Shown here: positions 4,554 through 11,069 of the stretch, piece after piece
Position numbering within the stretch: the stretch's first letter is position 1
Layout: each line of letters opens with the position of its first letter
Assembly (NCBI GenBank): GCA_900550005.1
Contig: URQL01000043.1
Coordinates: 1-11,069 of the forward strand
Direction of reading: 5' to 3'
Length of the DNA: 11,069 bases
Source of the DNA: an uncultured Erysipelotrichaceae bacterium
Lineage (GTDB): Bacteria; Bacillota_I; Bacilli_A; Erysipelotrichales; Coprobacillaceae
The notes under the pieces: model-generated
Databases searched by the model: none
What the model was told of the DNA's origin: nothing
The model's input: only the letters and a program-made list of their open reading frames with translations
Position numbers and translations under genes: made by a program

Positions 4554-6458
4554 TTACTCACTTAACATAATACGGATCGTTCCACCTGCTTCTAATTTTT
4601 CATTTACGCGAGGTAATTGATCAATAACCTTTGTCCCTTCACCAATAAATTGGAAATGGAAATAATCACTTTTAACTTCTTCTTTAGTTAAGCCAACATA
4701 ATTTTCCACAGTATATTTAGGGGTATCTAACCAAGTATATTCTTTTTCTTGTTGAACAGTCACTTTAGGTACTTCTAAAACATTTAAAACATCTTCTAAA
4801 ATCTTTTTAGCGATCGGCGCTACCGTTGTTCCTCCATATTGGACACAGTTTTTAGCATTATCCATAGCAATATAAAGGACCACTTGTGGATCATCAATAG
4901 GAGCTACTCCAATAAAAGAAAGAATATACCCACCACCAACATAACTCCCATTCACTGCTTTTTGGGCAGTCCCTGTTTTACCGCCAATACGATAGCCTTC
5001 AATATAAGCATTTTTCCCTCCCCCTTTAGCAACAACACTTTCTAAAGCATCTCTTACTTTAACGGAAGTTTCCTCAGTAATCACATCTCTTACTAAAGTG
5101 GGGGTTGTTTTATAAATTGGTTCTTTTGTATACGTATCATAAACCTGATCTAGAATATAAGGTTTGTATAAATGGCCCCCATTAACACAACAACTTACTG
5201 CTGTAACTAATTGAATAGGCGTAATCGATATCCCTTGCCCAAAAGCAACTGTAGCTTGCTCTAAAGGGCCAAACTTATCATAATTAAACATGATCCCACT
5301 GGCTTCGCCAATTAAATCAACCCCTGTTTTCTTTGTTAAGCCAAAGTCTTGTACATATTGATATAAACGTTCTTTACCAAGTCTTCTACCAATTTCCACA
5401 AAACCAGGGTTAGAAGAGTTTTGTAACACTTCTCTAAACGTTTGCAAGCCATGTCCCCCTGCTTTCCAAGACTTGATCCTTGCTCCTCCCACAATTTCAT
5501 AACCACAATCATAATACGTATCCTGGTCCATATCAAATAAATTTTCATTAAGCGCACTTGAAAACGTAATAATTTTAAAAGTAGAACCAGGTTCATAAGA
5601 TTTCCATACAGGCATATTTTGATTATAAATATCCGAACTGGCCTCTTGATAATGATTTGGATCAAAATCCGGTTTTGAACAAATACTTAAAATTTCTCCC
5701 GTTTTTGGATTCATCATTAATGCCCAGATTCCATCTGGTTGATAAGTAAGGTAAGCATTATTAAGCTCCCTTTCAACAATATCTTGCAATCGAGTATCAA
5801 TCGTTAAATATATATCCATTCCTTTAGTAGGATAAACATAATTAGAACTATACATCGCTAAATTATTCCCTTTTGCATCCATATAGTAATCAATCGAACC
5901 ATTCTTACCACTTAAATAATCATTATACTTTAACTCTAGTCCTGCTAATCCCTGATTATCAATACCTACAAAACCTAAGGTTTGTGCTAAATAATTACCA
6001 TATGGATAATATCTTTTAGTATCTTTAATTAAATAAACACCACGATAATGCAAAGCATAGATTTGCATTGCTTGTTCGTCACTGAGTTGCCTTCCTTCAG
6101 GAGCAATACGACTAATCGATACTTTCTTAGTTAACTTCTCTAATAAAGCTTTTTCATCACATTGTAAAATTGGGGCAAGCTTACTTGCCACATCAATAGC
6201 ATCTTCAATTTGACTCGGTACCACTACTAAAGAAGAAGTGGTTAAATTAGTAACAATCGTTACTCCTGAACGATCTTTAATTTCTCCTCTAGATGATTCT
6301 ACTGGAAAACTCCTTTGCCATAAATCACTTGCTTTGTTCACTAAATTTTTGTAATCAACAATTTGTATATAAAATAACTTTACAATAATCGCAATAAAAA
6401 GAGCTAAAGCACAATACTTGATCCATGCCATCTTTTTTAGTACTGTTTCATAAATCAT
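4554..6458 (-). CDS. Class B penicillin-binding protein with one PASTA domain, SpoVD-like transpeptidase
   Basis: Membrane-anchored D,D-transpeptidase that cross-links peptidoglycan outside the cell. It is 634 aa: short cytoplasmic tail, membrane anchor (about 13-33), class B dimerisation domain (SSRGEIKDRSG, 55-65, is typical), then the transpeptidase domain with the nucleophile motif STFK (292-295), SSN (348-350) and KTGTAQ (494-499). A single PASTA-like repeat ends the protein (about 582-634). Length, order and the lone PASTA resemble B. subtilis SpoVD, which also follows pbpB; FtsI is the other name for this class. Whether the host sporulates cannot be told from here. Shine-Dalgarno AGGTGAGGG precedes the ATG. 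A terminator lies between it and the upstream PBP gene, so its dose may be lower or separately set. Confidence 0.94.
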   Translation of the reverse strand: MIYETVLKKMAWIKYCALALFIAIIVKLFYIQIVDYKNLVNKASDLWQRSFPVESSRGEIKDRSGVTIVTNLTTSSLVVVPSQIEDAIDVASKLAPILQCDEKALLEKLTKKVSISRIAPEGRQLSDEQAMQIYALHYRGVYLIKDTKRYYPYGNYLAQTLGFVGIDNQGLAGLELKYNDYLSGKNGSIDYYMDAKGNNLAMYSSNYVYPTKGMDIYLTIDTRLQDIVERELNNAYLTYQPDGIWALMMNPKTGEILSICSKPDFDPNHYQEASSDIYNQNMPVWKSYEPGSTFKIITFSSALNENLFDMDQDTYYDCGYEIVGGARIKSWKAGGHGLQTFREVLQNSSNPGFVEIGRRLGKERLYQYVQDFGLTKKTGVDLIGEASGIMFNYDKFGPLEQATVAFGQGISITPIQLVTAVSCCVNGGHLYKPYILDQVYDTYTKEPIYKTTPTLVRDVITEETSVKVRDALESVVAKGGGKNAYIEGYRIGGKTGTAQKAVNGSYVGGGYILSFIGVAPIDDPQVVLYIAMDNAKNCVQYGGTTVAPIAKKILEDVLNVLEVPKVTVQQEKEYTWLDTPKYTVENYVGLTKEEVKSDYFHFQFIGEGTKVIDQLPRVNEKLEAGGTIRIMLSE

Positions 6459-6483
6459 AGACCCTCACCTAGTTCTTTATATG

Positions 6484-6512
6484 AAAAAAACAGATCATTT
6501 AGACCTGTTTTT
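6484..6512 (-). terminator. Internal terminator/attenuator between the two PBP genes
   Basis: On the minus strand AAAAACAGGTC (6512-6502), loop TAAAT, then GATCTGTTTTT (6496-6486): an 11-bp stem with one G-U pair, followed by more T. The stem starts inside the stop codon of the upstream PBP gene and ends 26 nt before the next start. Only about half of the stem is A-U outer pairs, so partial read-through is likely. Confidence 0.7.
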
Positions 6513-8643
6513 AAGAAGCATCAATTGTTAAAGTCATATCGGATGTAATCACTGTATCTGCTGGAATACTTTGAGATTTAACTAATCCTGTACCATTGTA
6601 TTCTAAATTAAGATTGATCATTGAACAATAAGTAGAAACTTCTTTTCTTGACCATCCTGTCATATTTGGCATCATGATATTTGATCCATTAGAAAGTAAG
6701 AACACTTTTGTTCCAGCTGTAATCATTGTTTGTGCACTTGGAGATTGAGATGTCACAACATCTCCATCACCGATCACGATTTCACTGATATTATGATATT
6801 TTAAGATCGAAGTAGCATAACTTACACTTTGGTTAGTAAAGTTATCTAATTCATAAATTGAAGAATCTTCAACTGTTGTTTCTTGTTTATTTCTAAGTTC
6901 TAGATTTGATAAAGCACTACGTACAACTGTTTTAATTAATTCAGGGAAAACATTGTATTGGGCTTCATAATCTGCAGAAGAACATTGCATACTTGCAAAA
7001 ATAACGATTTTAGGATCATTATAAGGTGCTAAGCCACCAAAAGAATAGGAGTATTTTGATGTTGTATAGCGTCCATTTTCCAATAATTCCGCTGTACCTG
7101 TTTTACCATAAAGTTCAATATCATCCATTTTATAAGAATGAGCTGCACCTATCGTTTGATTATTAACAGTTTGATACATTAATTCTTGAATATGACTAAT
7201 GGCATCATCTGAGAAGAGTTTATTGGATTTGGTCACTTCTGTTTTTTGCACAACACTGTGCGTTGAACCATCTAAAACATAATCAACCACATAAGGTTTA
7301 ACCATACTTCCGCCATTTGCAAACAACGAGTAAGCTTGCAACATTTCAATGGCTGTCCAACTTGAAGATTGTCCAAATCCACTCGAAATATAGTCACGAA
7401 GTGAGCCATCCATATTATCCACACCACCATAACTTGCTAGTCCTGAAATATTCATATCTGCAAAGAATCCAAGTTGTTGGAATTTTTCTCTTAACGTTTC
7501 TTTTGAAATACCTTTTGTTAAAATATTGGCAATTGCTGTATTACTTGAACGAATCAAACCTTCGTTATAAGTAATGGCACCCCATCCTTCTTTGTTCCAG
7601 TCACGAATTGGATTCATACCATCATTCAAATCAAAAGAACCTGACATATAAGTTTGAGACAAGTCAAAACCATTGTCATAAGCCGTCATATAAACAAAAG
7701 GTTTCATAACCGATCCAACTTCGTAAGGGGAATTGATGTATAAATCATTATAATTAGTAATATCTTTTTTATTTGGATCAAAAGAAGGAAGAGTTGCAAT
7801 ACCTAAGATCTTACCTGTACTTGCTTCCATGACCCCAACCCAAGCACTACTTACACCTGAACAATTTTTAAGGTTACTAAGTTGTAATTGAATATCTCTT
7901 TGTACATTAGAATCAATCGTTAAATAGACATCATCTCCATTTTTAGCGTCCACTTGACTTGTCATTCCATTAGGTAAATTATAACCCATTGAATCGGTTA
8001 AATATTGTGCTGTTCCATTTCGCCCTTTTAAGATATCATCCATAACCTCTTCTAATCCCATTTTACCTTCAATAACATCTGGATCATCTTCATTATTACT
8101 TGCAAATCCTAAGATATAAGAAGCAAAATCACCATAACGATAATTACGTTTCTTTTGTGCAGTAAACTCAAGTCCTGTTAAATTTAAAGCTTCGATTTGC
8201 GCTTTTTGTACTGGTGTTAAATCATTACCATAAGAACCAAATTCAACTAAATATTGACCTTCTGATTGAAGCAAAGCACATAAACTGTCTTCATCCATTC
8301 CAATAATAGGAGACAAAGCTTTAGCGTAAGCTTCGGGATCCGTAACATAAGCAGGGACATCCCCAATTCCTAAACGCGTTTGACTTAAATAAGCCACAAG
8401 TTTATAAGAAACAATATCACTTGCTAAAAGTTCTTCATCTGAGGAATAGAAATTTCCTCTAGATGCATAGATCGTTCGAGTTGTCATACCACTTCCCGTG
8501 GCAAATTCACGTATATTTTTTCCACTAATAAGATGTTTACCTGCTATTTCTAAAACAAGAATATTGCCAACAATAAAAAAAATCACCAATCCAATTGCAA
8601 ATTGAATCAAACTGATGTGATTTATTTTTTTTAATAGTTTCAT
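6511..8643 (-). CDS. pbpB: Division-type class B penicillin-binding protein with two PASTA domains (PBP2B/PBP2x-like)
   Basis: Septal D,D-transpeptidase working with the FtsW-type glycosyltransferase at the division site. It is 710 aa, near the size of B. subtilis PBP2B. Membrane anchor about 12-34; dimerisation domain with TIYASRGNFYSSD (57-69); transpeptidase with SVMK (311-314), SSN (366-368) and KTGTAE (514-519); then two PASTA repeats (about 593-653 and 654-709). All catalytic motifs are intact. No clear Shine-Dalgarno is visible; the ATG lies 1 nt after the FtsL-like stop (TAAGATG), so translation probably depends on coupling. Its place directly after rsmH and ftsL is the standard pbpB/ftsI position. 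A terminator hairpin begins in its stop codon. The symbol follows the B. subtilis name; ftsI is equally defensible. Confidence 0.94.
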   Translation of the reverse strand: MKLLKKINHISLIQFAIGLVIFFIVGNILVLEIAGKHLISGKNIREFATGSGMTTRTIYASRGNFYSSDEELLASDIVSYKLVAYLSQTRLGIGDVPAYVTDPEAYAKALSPIIGMDEDSLCALLQSEGQYLVEFGSYGNDLTPVQKAQIEALNLTGLEFTAQKKRNYRYGDFASYILGFASNNEDDPDVIEGKMGLEEVMDDILKGRNGTAQYLTDSMGYNLPNGMTSQVDAKNGDDVYLTIDSNVQRDIQLQLSNLKNCSGVSSAWVGVMEASTGKILGIATLPSFDPNKKDITNYNDLYINSPYEVGSVMKPFVYMTAYDNGFDLSQTYMSGSFDLNDGMNPIRDWNKEGWGAITYNEGLIRSSNTAIANILTKGISKETLREKFQQLGFFADMNISGLASYGGVDNMDGSLRDYISSGFGQSSSWTAIEMLQAYSLFANGGSMVKPYVVDYVLDGSTHSVVQKTEVTKSNKLFSDDAISHIQELMYQTVNNQTIGAAHSYKMDDIELYGKTGTAELLENGRYTTSKYSYSFGGLAPYNDPKIVIFASMQCSSADYEAQYNVFPELIKTVVRSALSNLELRNKQETTVEDSSIYELDNFTNQSVSYATSILKYHNISEIVIGDGDVVTSQSPSAQTMITAGTKVFLLSNGSNIMMPNMTGWSRKEVSTYCSMINLNLEYNGTGLVKSQSIPADTVITSDMTLTIDAS

Positions 8644-8644
8644 C

Positions 8645-8932
8645 TTATTGGTTAGCTAAATAAGCTGTAACATCATTATGTGTATACGTATATCCTTGTT
8701 GACTAGCAACTTGATTTACTCTAGCAAAAGAAGTTAAATCTTGTTTTTGTAATTCTAATCCAGCGATATCATTTTGTAATTGTTCAACTTCTCCTTCAAC
8801 GACTTGTTGTTCACGGTTACTAGAGGACTCAACAGATTTAACCCCTAACCATCCAATAATATAAGCTCCTACAACAAAAATCAAAAATGTTTTTGCTCGA
8901 TTTTCAAAACTCTTTTTATTCTTTTTATTCAT
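8645..8932 (-). CDS. ftsL: FtsL-like cell division protein
   Basis: A 95-aa bitopic membrane protein: basic cytoplasmic start (KKNKKSFENRAK), one membrane helix (about 15-33), then an extracellular coiled coil (about 42-68) and a short C-terminal part with ARVNQVASQQGYTY, in the spirit of the FtsL/DivIC 'R-x-E-x-x-A-x-x-x-G' tail. FtsL forms the FtsLB/DivIB-type complex that recruits and activates the septal synthase. Sequence in this family is poorly conserved, so the call rests on size, topology and position between rsmH and pbpB. Its ATG overlaps the rsmH stop by 8 nt and its own stop is 1 nt from pbpB. Confidence 0.82.
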   Translation of the reverse strand: MNKKNKKSFENRAKTFLIFVVGAYIIGWLGVKSVESSSNREQQVVEGEVEQLQNDIAGLELQKQDLTSFARVNQVASQQGYTYTHNDVTAYLANQ

Positions 8933-9863
8933 CTTCTTTCACCCTTTCTATGACTCTTAATTTTGCAGAATGTGCTCGATGATTACGCTCTAATTCTTCA
9001 TCTGTAGAAACAAATGCTTTTTTATTGACTAATTTAAATTTTGGTTGCATATAATCTGGTATCACCGGTAATCCAGGTGCAACATTTGTTGTTGATTTTT
9101 CTTTAAAAATCGTTTTACAAATACGATCTTCTAACGAATGAAATGTAATAACCGCAATTCTTCCATCCACATTAACTAATTCCAAGGCTTGATTTAATGC
9201 AGATTCAAATACATTTAATTCATCATTAACAGCAATACGTAAAGCTTGAAAAGTACGTTTTGCAGGATGACCACCTTTTCTTCTAGCAGGTGCAGGAATC
9301 GCTTCTTTAATGATTTCTACTAACTCAAATGTGGTTTCAATCGGTTTAATTTGTCGATGCATTTCAATCTTTCTAGCGATCTGCTTAGCGAATTTTTCAT
9401 CACTATACATATATAAAATTTTAACTAACTTTTCATAAGGATAAGTGTTAACGATTTCATATGCATCTAATTCTTGACGTTTATCCATACGCATATCTAA
9501 ACGTGAATCGAAGTTATAACTAAAACCTCTTTCTCCGGTATCAAATTGAGGACTAGATACACCTAAATCAAAAAGAACACCATCCACCCTTTCAACACCC
9601 AATTCATTTAATTTTTCTTTTAAATGAACAAAGTTTGAATAAATAATCGTATAATGATCCGAAATGGCTTTTAAACGCTCATTTGCTGCTGCAATGGCGA
9701 TTTCATCTTGATCAAATGCATATAAATGCCCTGTTGTCAACTTAGAAAGAATACGAGCGCTGTGTCCTCCTCCTCCTAAGGTACAATCTACATAAATCCC
9801 ATCTTCTTTAATATTTAATCCGTCTACGGCTTCTTCAAGCATAACTGTTACATGTTCAAACAT
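8925..9863 (-). CDS. rsmH: 16S rRNA (cytosine-1402-N4)-methyltransferase
   Basis: SAM-dependent methyltransferase (formerly MraW) that modifies C1402 in the decoding centre of 16S rRNA. From the chosen start it is 312 aa, normal for the family. Motifs: DCTLGGGGH (26-34, SAM loop), FDQD (50-53), DLGVSSPQFD (99-108), GFSYNFDSRLDMRMD (just after), HPAKRTFQALRIAVNDEL (199-216) and TFHSLEDR (240-247). An in-frame TTG at 9884 would add seven residues, but a perfect TAAGGAGG lies 5 nt before the ATG at 9863, and MFEHVTVMLEE is the usual N-terminus. The Shine-Dalgarno uses the mraZ stop codon, 10 nt upstream; ftsL overlaps at the other end. Confidence 0.97.
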   Translation of the reverse strand: MFEHVTVMLEEAVDGLNIKEDGIYVDCTLGGGGHSARILSKLTTGHLYAFDQDEIAIAAANERLKAISDHYTIIYSNFVHLKEKLNELGVERVDGVLFDLGVSSPQFDTGERGFSYNFDSRLDMRMDKRQELDAYEIVNTYPYEKLVKILYMYSDEKFAKQIARKIEMHRQIKPIETTFELVEIIKEAIPAPARRKGGHPAKRTFQALRIAVNDELNVFESALNQALELVNVDGRIAVITFHSLEDRICKTIFKEKSTTNVAPGLPVIPDYMQPKFKLVNKKAFVSTDEELERNHRAHSAKLRVIERVKEDE

Positions 9864-9873
9864 AATTGCCTCC

Positions 9874-10164
9874 TTAGAAATCAAAATCTTCTAATTCTTC
9901 TGAGATTGATTCAAAATTATCTTTTTCTTGATCATAATAATCATCCCAACTTTTTGCATCCCAAATCTCCACGTGATCAACTACCCCTACAACAACACAT
10001 TCTTTTGTAAGGTTTGCTTCATCAATAAGTGATTTAGGTAAATTGATTCTTCCTAATTTATCAAATTCTATTTCTGATGCCTTTGCCGTAAATAAACGCA
10101 CAAATTTACGTGCTTCTTTTTTATTACTTGGCATAGCTTTTAATTTTTCGTATATCGTTGCCAT
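9874..10164 (-). CDS. mraZ: MraZ, N-terminally truncated (cell division/cell wall cluster regulator)
   Basis: MraZ is a ring-forming DNA-binding protein that binds repeats in front of its own operon and controls dcw transcription. It is normally about 143 aa, made of two AbrB/SpoVT-like halves, each with a D-x-x-x-R motif. Only about 96 aa remain. The reading begins MATIYEKLKAMPSNKKEAR, corresponding to the linker after the first half, then the intact second half with FDKLGRINLP (34-43) and KECVVVGVVDHVEIW. The first DNA-binding half, the family MF-M-GEY start and the upstream promoter and operator repeats are missing. The ATG is probably accidental: it lies 2 nt after the stop of an unrelated, higher-GC gene, and homologues have W-x-x-I-Y/V-E-K-L at this point. 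Most likely a fragment at a chimeric or recombination junction. Confidence 0.9.
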   Translation of the reverse strand: MATIYEKLKAMPSNKKEARKFVRLFTAKASEIEFDKLGRINLPKSLIDEANLTKECVVVGVVDHVEIWDAKSWDDYYDQEKDNFESISEELEDFDF

Positions 10165-10175
10165 TCTTATAATCT
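10160..10175. other. Composition and gene-content junction between pgi and truncated mraZ
   Basis: To the right, pgi is intact to its expected C-terminus and about 50% GC (30 of 60 at 10501-10560). To the left, mraZ is about 25% GC (15 of 60 at 10021-10080) and lacks its first half. The change happens within a few bases of the pgi stop. The short GAATGG spanning 10166-10161 (minus strand) could be a microhomology at the join. Confidence 0.75.
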
Positions 10176-11069
10176 CTTAAGAAGTTCTTCTCTTTCTTTT
10201 TCGTATCCTGGTTTTCCAAGAAGTGCGAACATGTTCTTCTTGTAGCTCTCAACACCCGGCTGATTAAATGGATTTACTCCAAGAATATATCCGCTGACAC
10301 CGCATGCGAACTCGTACATATAGAATAACTGTCCAAGTGACTTCTCGTCCTGCGCCGGAATTGTCACTTTCAAATTCGGAACCTGTCCGTCTGTATGTGC
10401 AAGAATCGTACCATTCATAGCACTCTTATTTACAAAATCCATTGTCTTGCCTGCAAGGTAGTTCAATCCGTCCAGATCCACCGGCTCCTCACCGATTGTG
10501 ATCTGCTCTGTCGGCTCCTCCACCTCCATAACAGTCTCGAACATAATTCTGCTTCCATCCTGAATGAACTGTCCCATAGAGTGAAGATCTGTTGTAAGGT
10601 CTACAGATGCAGGGAAGATTCCTTTCTTATCCTTGCCTTCACTCTCTCCGAAGAGCTGTTTCCACCACTCAGATACATAATGCAGGCTTGGCTCATAATT
10701 TGCCATGATCTCAACCGCTTTCCCCTTACGGAGCAGAATGTTACGTGTTGCTGCATAGAGCATTGCGTCATTTTCCTCAAATGGATTCTCAAGTGCGAAT
10801 TTTCTTCCTTCTGCTGCACCTTCCATCAGCTTATCAATATCAGCTCCGCTGACTGCGATCGGAAGAAGTCCAACAGCTGTCAGTACAGAGAAACGTCCTC
10901 CAACATCATCCGGTACTACGAACTCTTCGTATCCTTCCTCATCAGCAAGTCCTTTCAGAGCTCCACGAGCTTTGTCTGTTGTTGCATAGATTCTCTTAGC
11001 AGCCTCAGCTTTGCCATACTTCTTCTCCAGCATCTCCTTGAAAATACGGAATGCGATTGCAGGCTCTGT
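10167..11069 (-). CDS. pgi: Glucose-6-phosphate isomerase, C-terminal 300 residues (5' end outside window)
   Basis: Cytosolic glycolytic enzyme interconverting glucose 6-phosphate and fructose 6-phosphate. The frame stays open from the window edge (TEPAIAFRIFKE precedes the first in-window Met), so this is a partial gene of about 450 aa in full. Counting from the edge: first PGI signature DDVGGRFSVLTAVG (54-67); SEWWKQLFGESEGK (133-146), holding the conserved catalytic glutamate region; the catalytic-histidine motif LHSMGQFIQDG (His163); second signature ending FNQPGVESYK (catalytic Lys277). The C-terminus is complete. Base composition and codon choice (CTG, ATC, GGA rich) look like a Lachnospiraceae genome and unlike every other gene here. 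No terminator follows; truncated mraZ starts 2 nt on. It is probably not a true neighbour of the dcw cluster. Confidence 0.96.
   Translation of the reverse strand, partial: TEPAIAFRIFKEMLEKKYGKAEAAKRIYATTDKARGALKGLADEEGYEEFVVPDDVGGRFSVLTAVGLLPIAVSGADIDKLMEGAAEGRKFALENPFEENDAMLYAATRNILLRKGKAVEIMANYEPSLHYVSEWWKQLFGESEGKDKKGIFPASVDLTTDLHSMGQFIQDGSRIMFETVMEVEEPTEQITIGEEPVDLDGLNYLAGKTMDFVNKSAMNGTILAHTDGQVPNLKVTIPAQDEKSLGQLFYMYEFACGVSGYILGVNPFNQPGVESYKKNMFALLGKPGYEKEREELLKRL

Noticed and set aside
4414..5045. Open frames on the plus strand opposite mraY and the SpoVD-like PBP (4414-4620, 4839-5045), and one at 7317-7574
   Set aside because: They lie opposite clear, conserved genes, have no ribosome binding sites and give compositions typical of antisense frames.
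5336..5665. A second minus-strand frame inside the SpoVD-like PBP gene, and one at 10601-10819 inside pgi
   Set aside because: Both are out-of-frame readings of well-supported genes that carry all family motifs.
9864..9884. Longer rsmH start at a TTG codon
   Set aside because: A perfect TAAGGAGG sits 5 nt before the downstream ATG, and family members begin with the equivalent of MFEHVTVMLEE.
10167..11069. Treating pgi as a genuine first gene of the dcw operon
   Set aside because: Composition differs sharply from all other genes and the adjoining mraZ is truncated at the join, which argues against native synteny.

Overview
The window looks like a low-GC Firmicutes chromosome, most likely a gut-type Erysipelotrichia. 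This rests on AT-rich codon use, Gram-positive Shine-Dalgarno sequences, the dcw (division and cell wall) gene order and the style of the penicillin-binding proteins; it is inferred from the proteins and not from a database match. All recognisable genes lie on the minus strand, so transcription runs from the right edge to the left.

Right edge (10167-11069): the C-terminal two thirds of glucose-6-phosphate isomerase. It is about 50% GC where I counted by hand, with Lachnospiraceae-like codon use, against about 25% in the adjoining mraZ. Its stop codon lies 2 nt from a mraZ that has lost its first domain. The foreign base composition and the decapitated neighbour make 10160-10175 a likely chimeric join (assembly artefact) or, less likely, a real recombination point.

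Centre (2144-10164): a dcw cluster in the order mraZ (truncated) - rsmH - ftsL-like - PBP2B-like transpeptidase - SpoVD-like transpeptidase - mraY - murD. Genes overlap or are 1-10 nt apart, except for two breaks. An intrinsic terminator sits exactly between the two PBP genes, and a 93-nt gap before mraY carries a good sigma-A-type promoter. The run ends at murD with a strong terminator; ftsW and murG do not follow. Together these genes supply the septal transpeptidases, the FtsL-type scaffold, lipid I synthesis (MraY) and a Mur ligase (MurD).

Left part (1-1970): an accessory region. A lone 200-aa helical protein of unknown function is followed by a bidirectional terminator and a 353-nt gene-free stretch. 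That stretch contains two near-identical palindromes in opposite orientation (21/23 matches) around 134 bp, a candidate invertible switch or a MITE-like element. Next comes a small acidic protein translationally coupled (TAATG) to a NusG paralogue of the LoaP/UpxY kind. A bulged RNA hairpin overlaps the loaP-like stop codon, followed by a possible terminator, an 11-G homopolymer and the first 18 codons of what looks like a polyprenyl-phosphate sugar transferase. I read this as the head of a surface-polysaccharide operon controlled by LoaP-type processive antitermination, possibly with phase variation.
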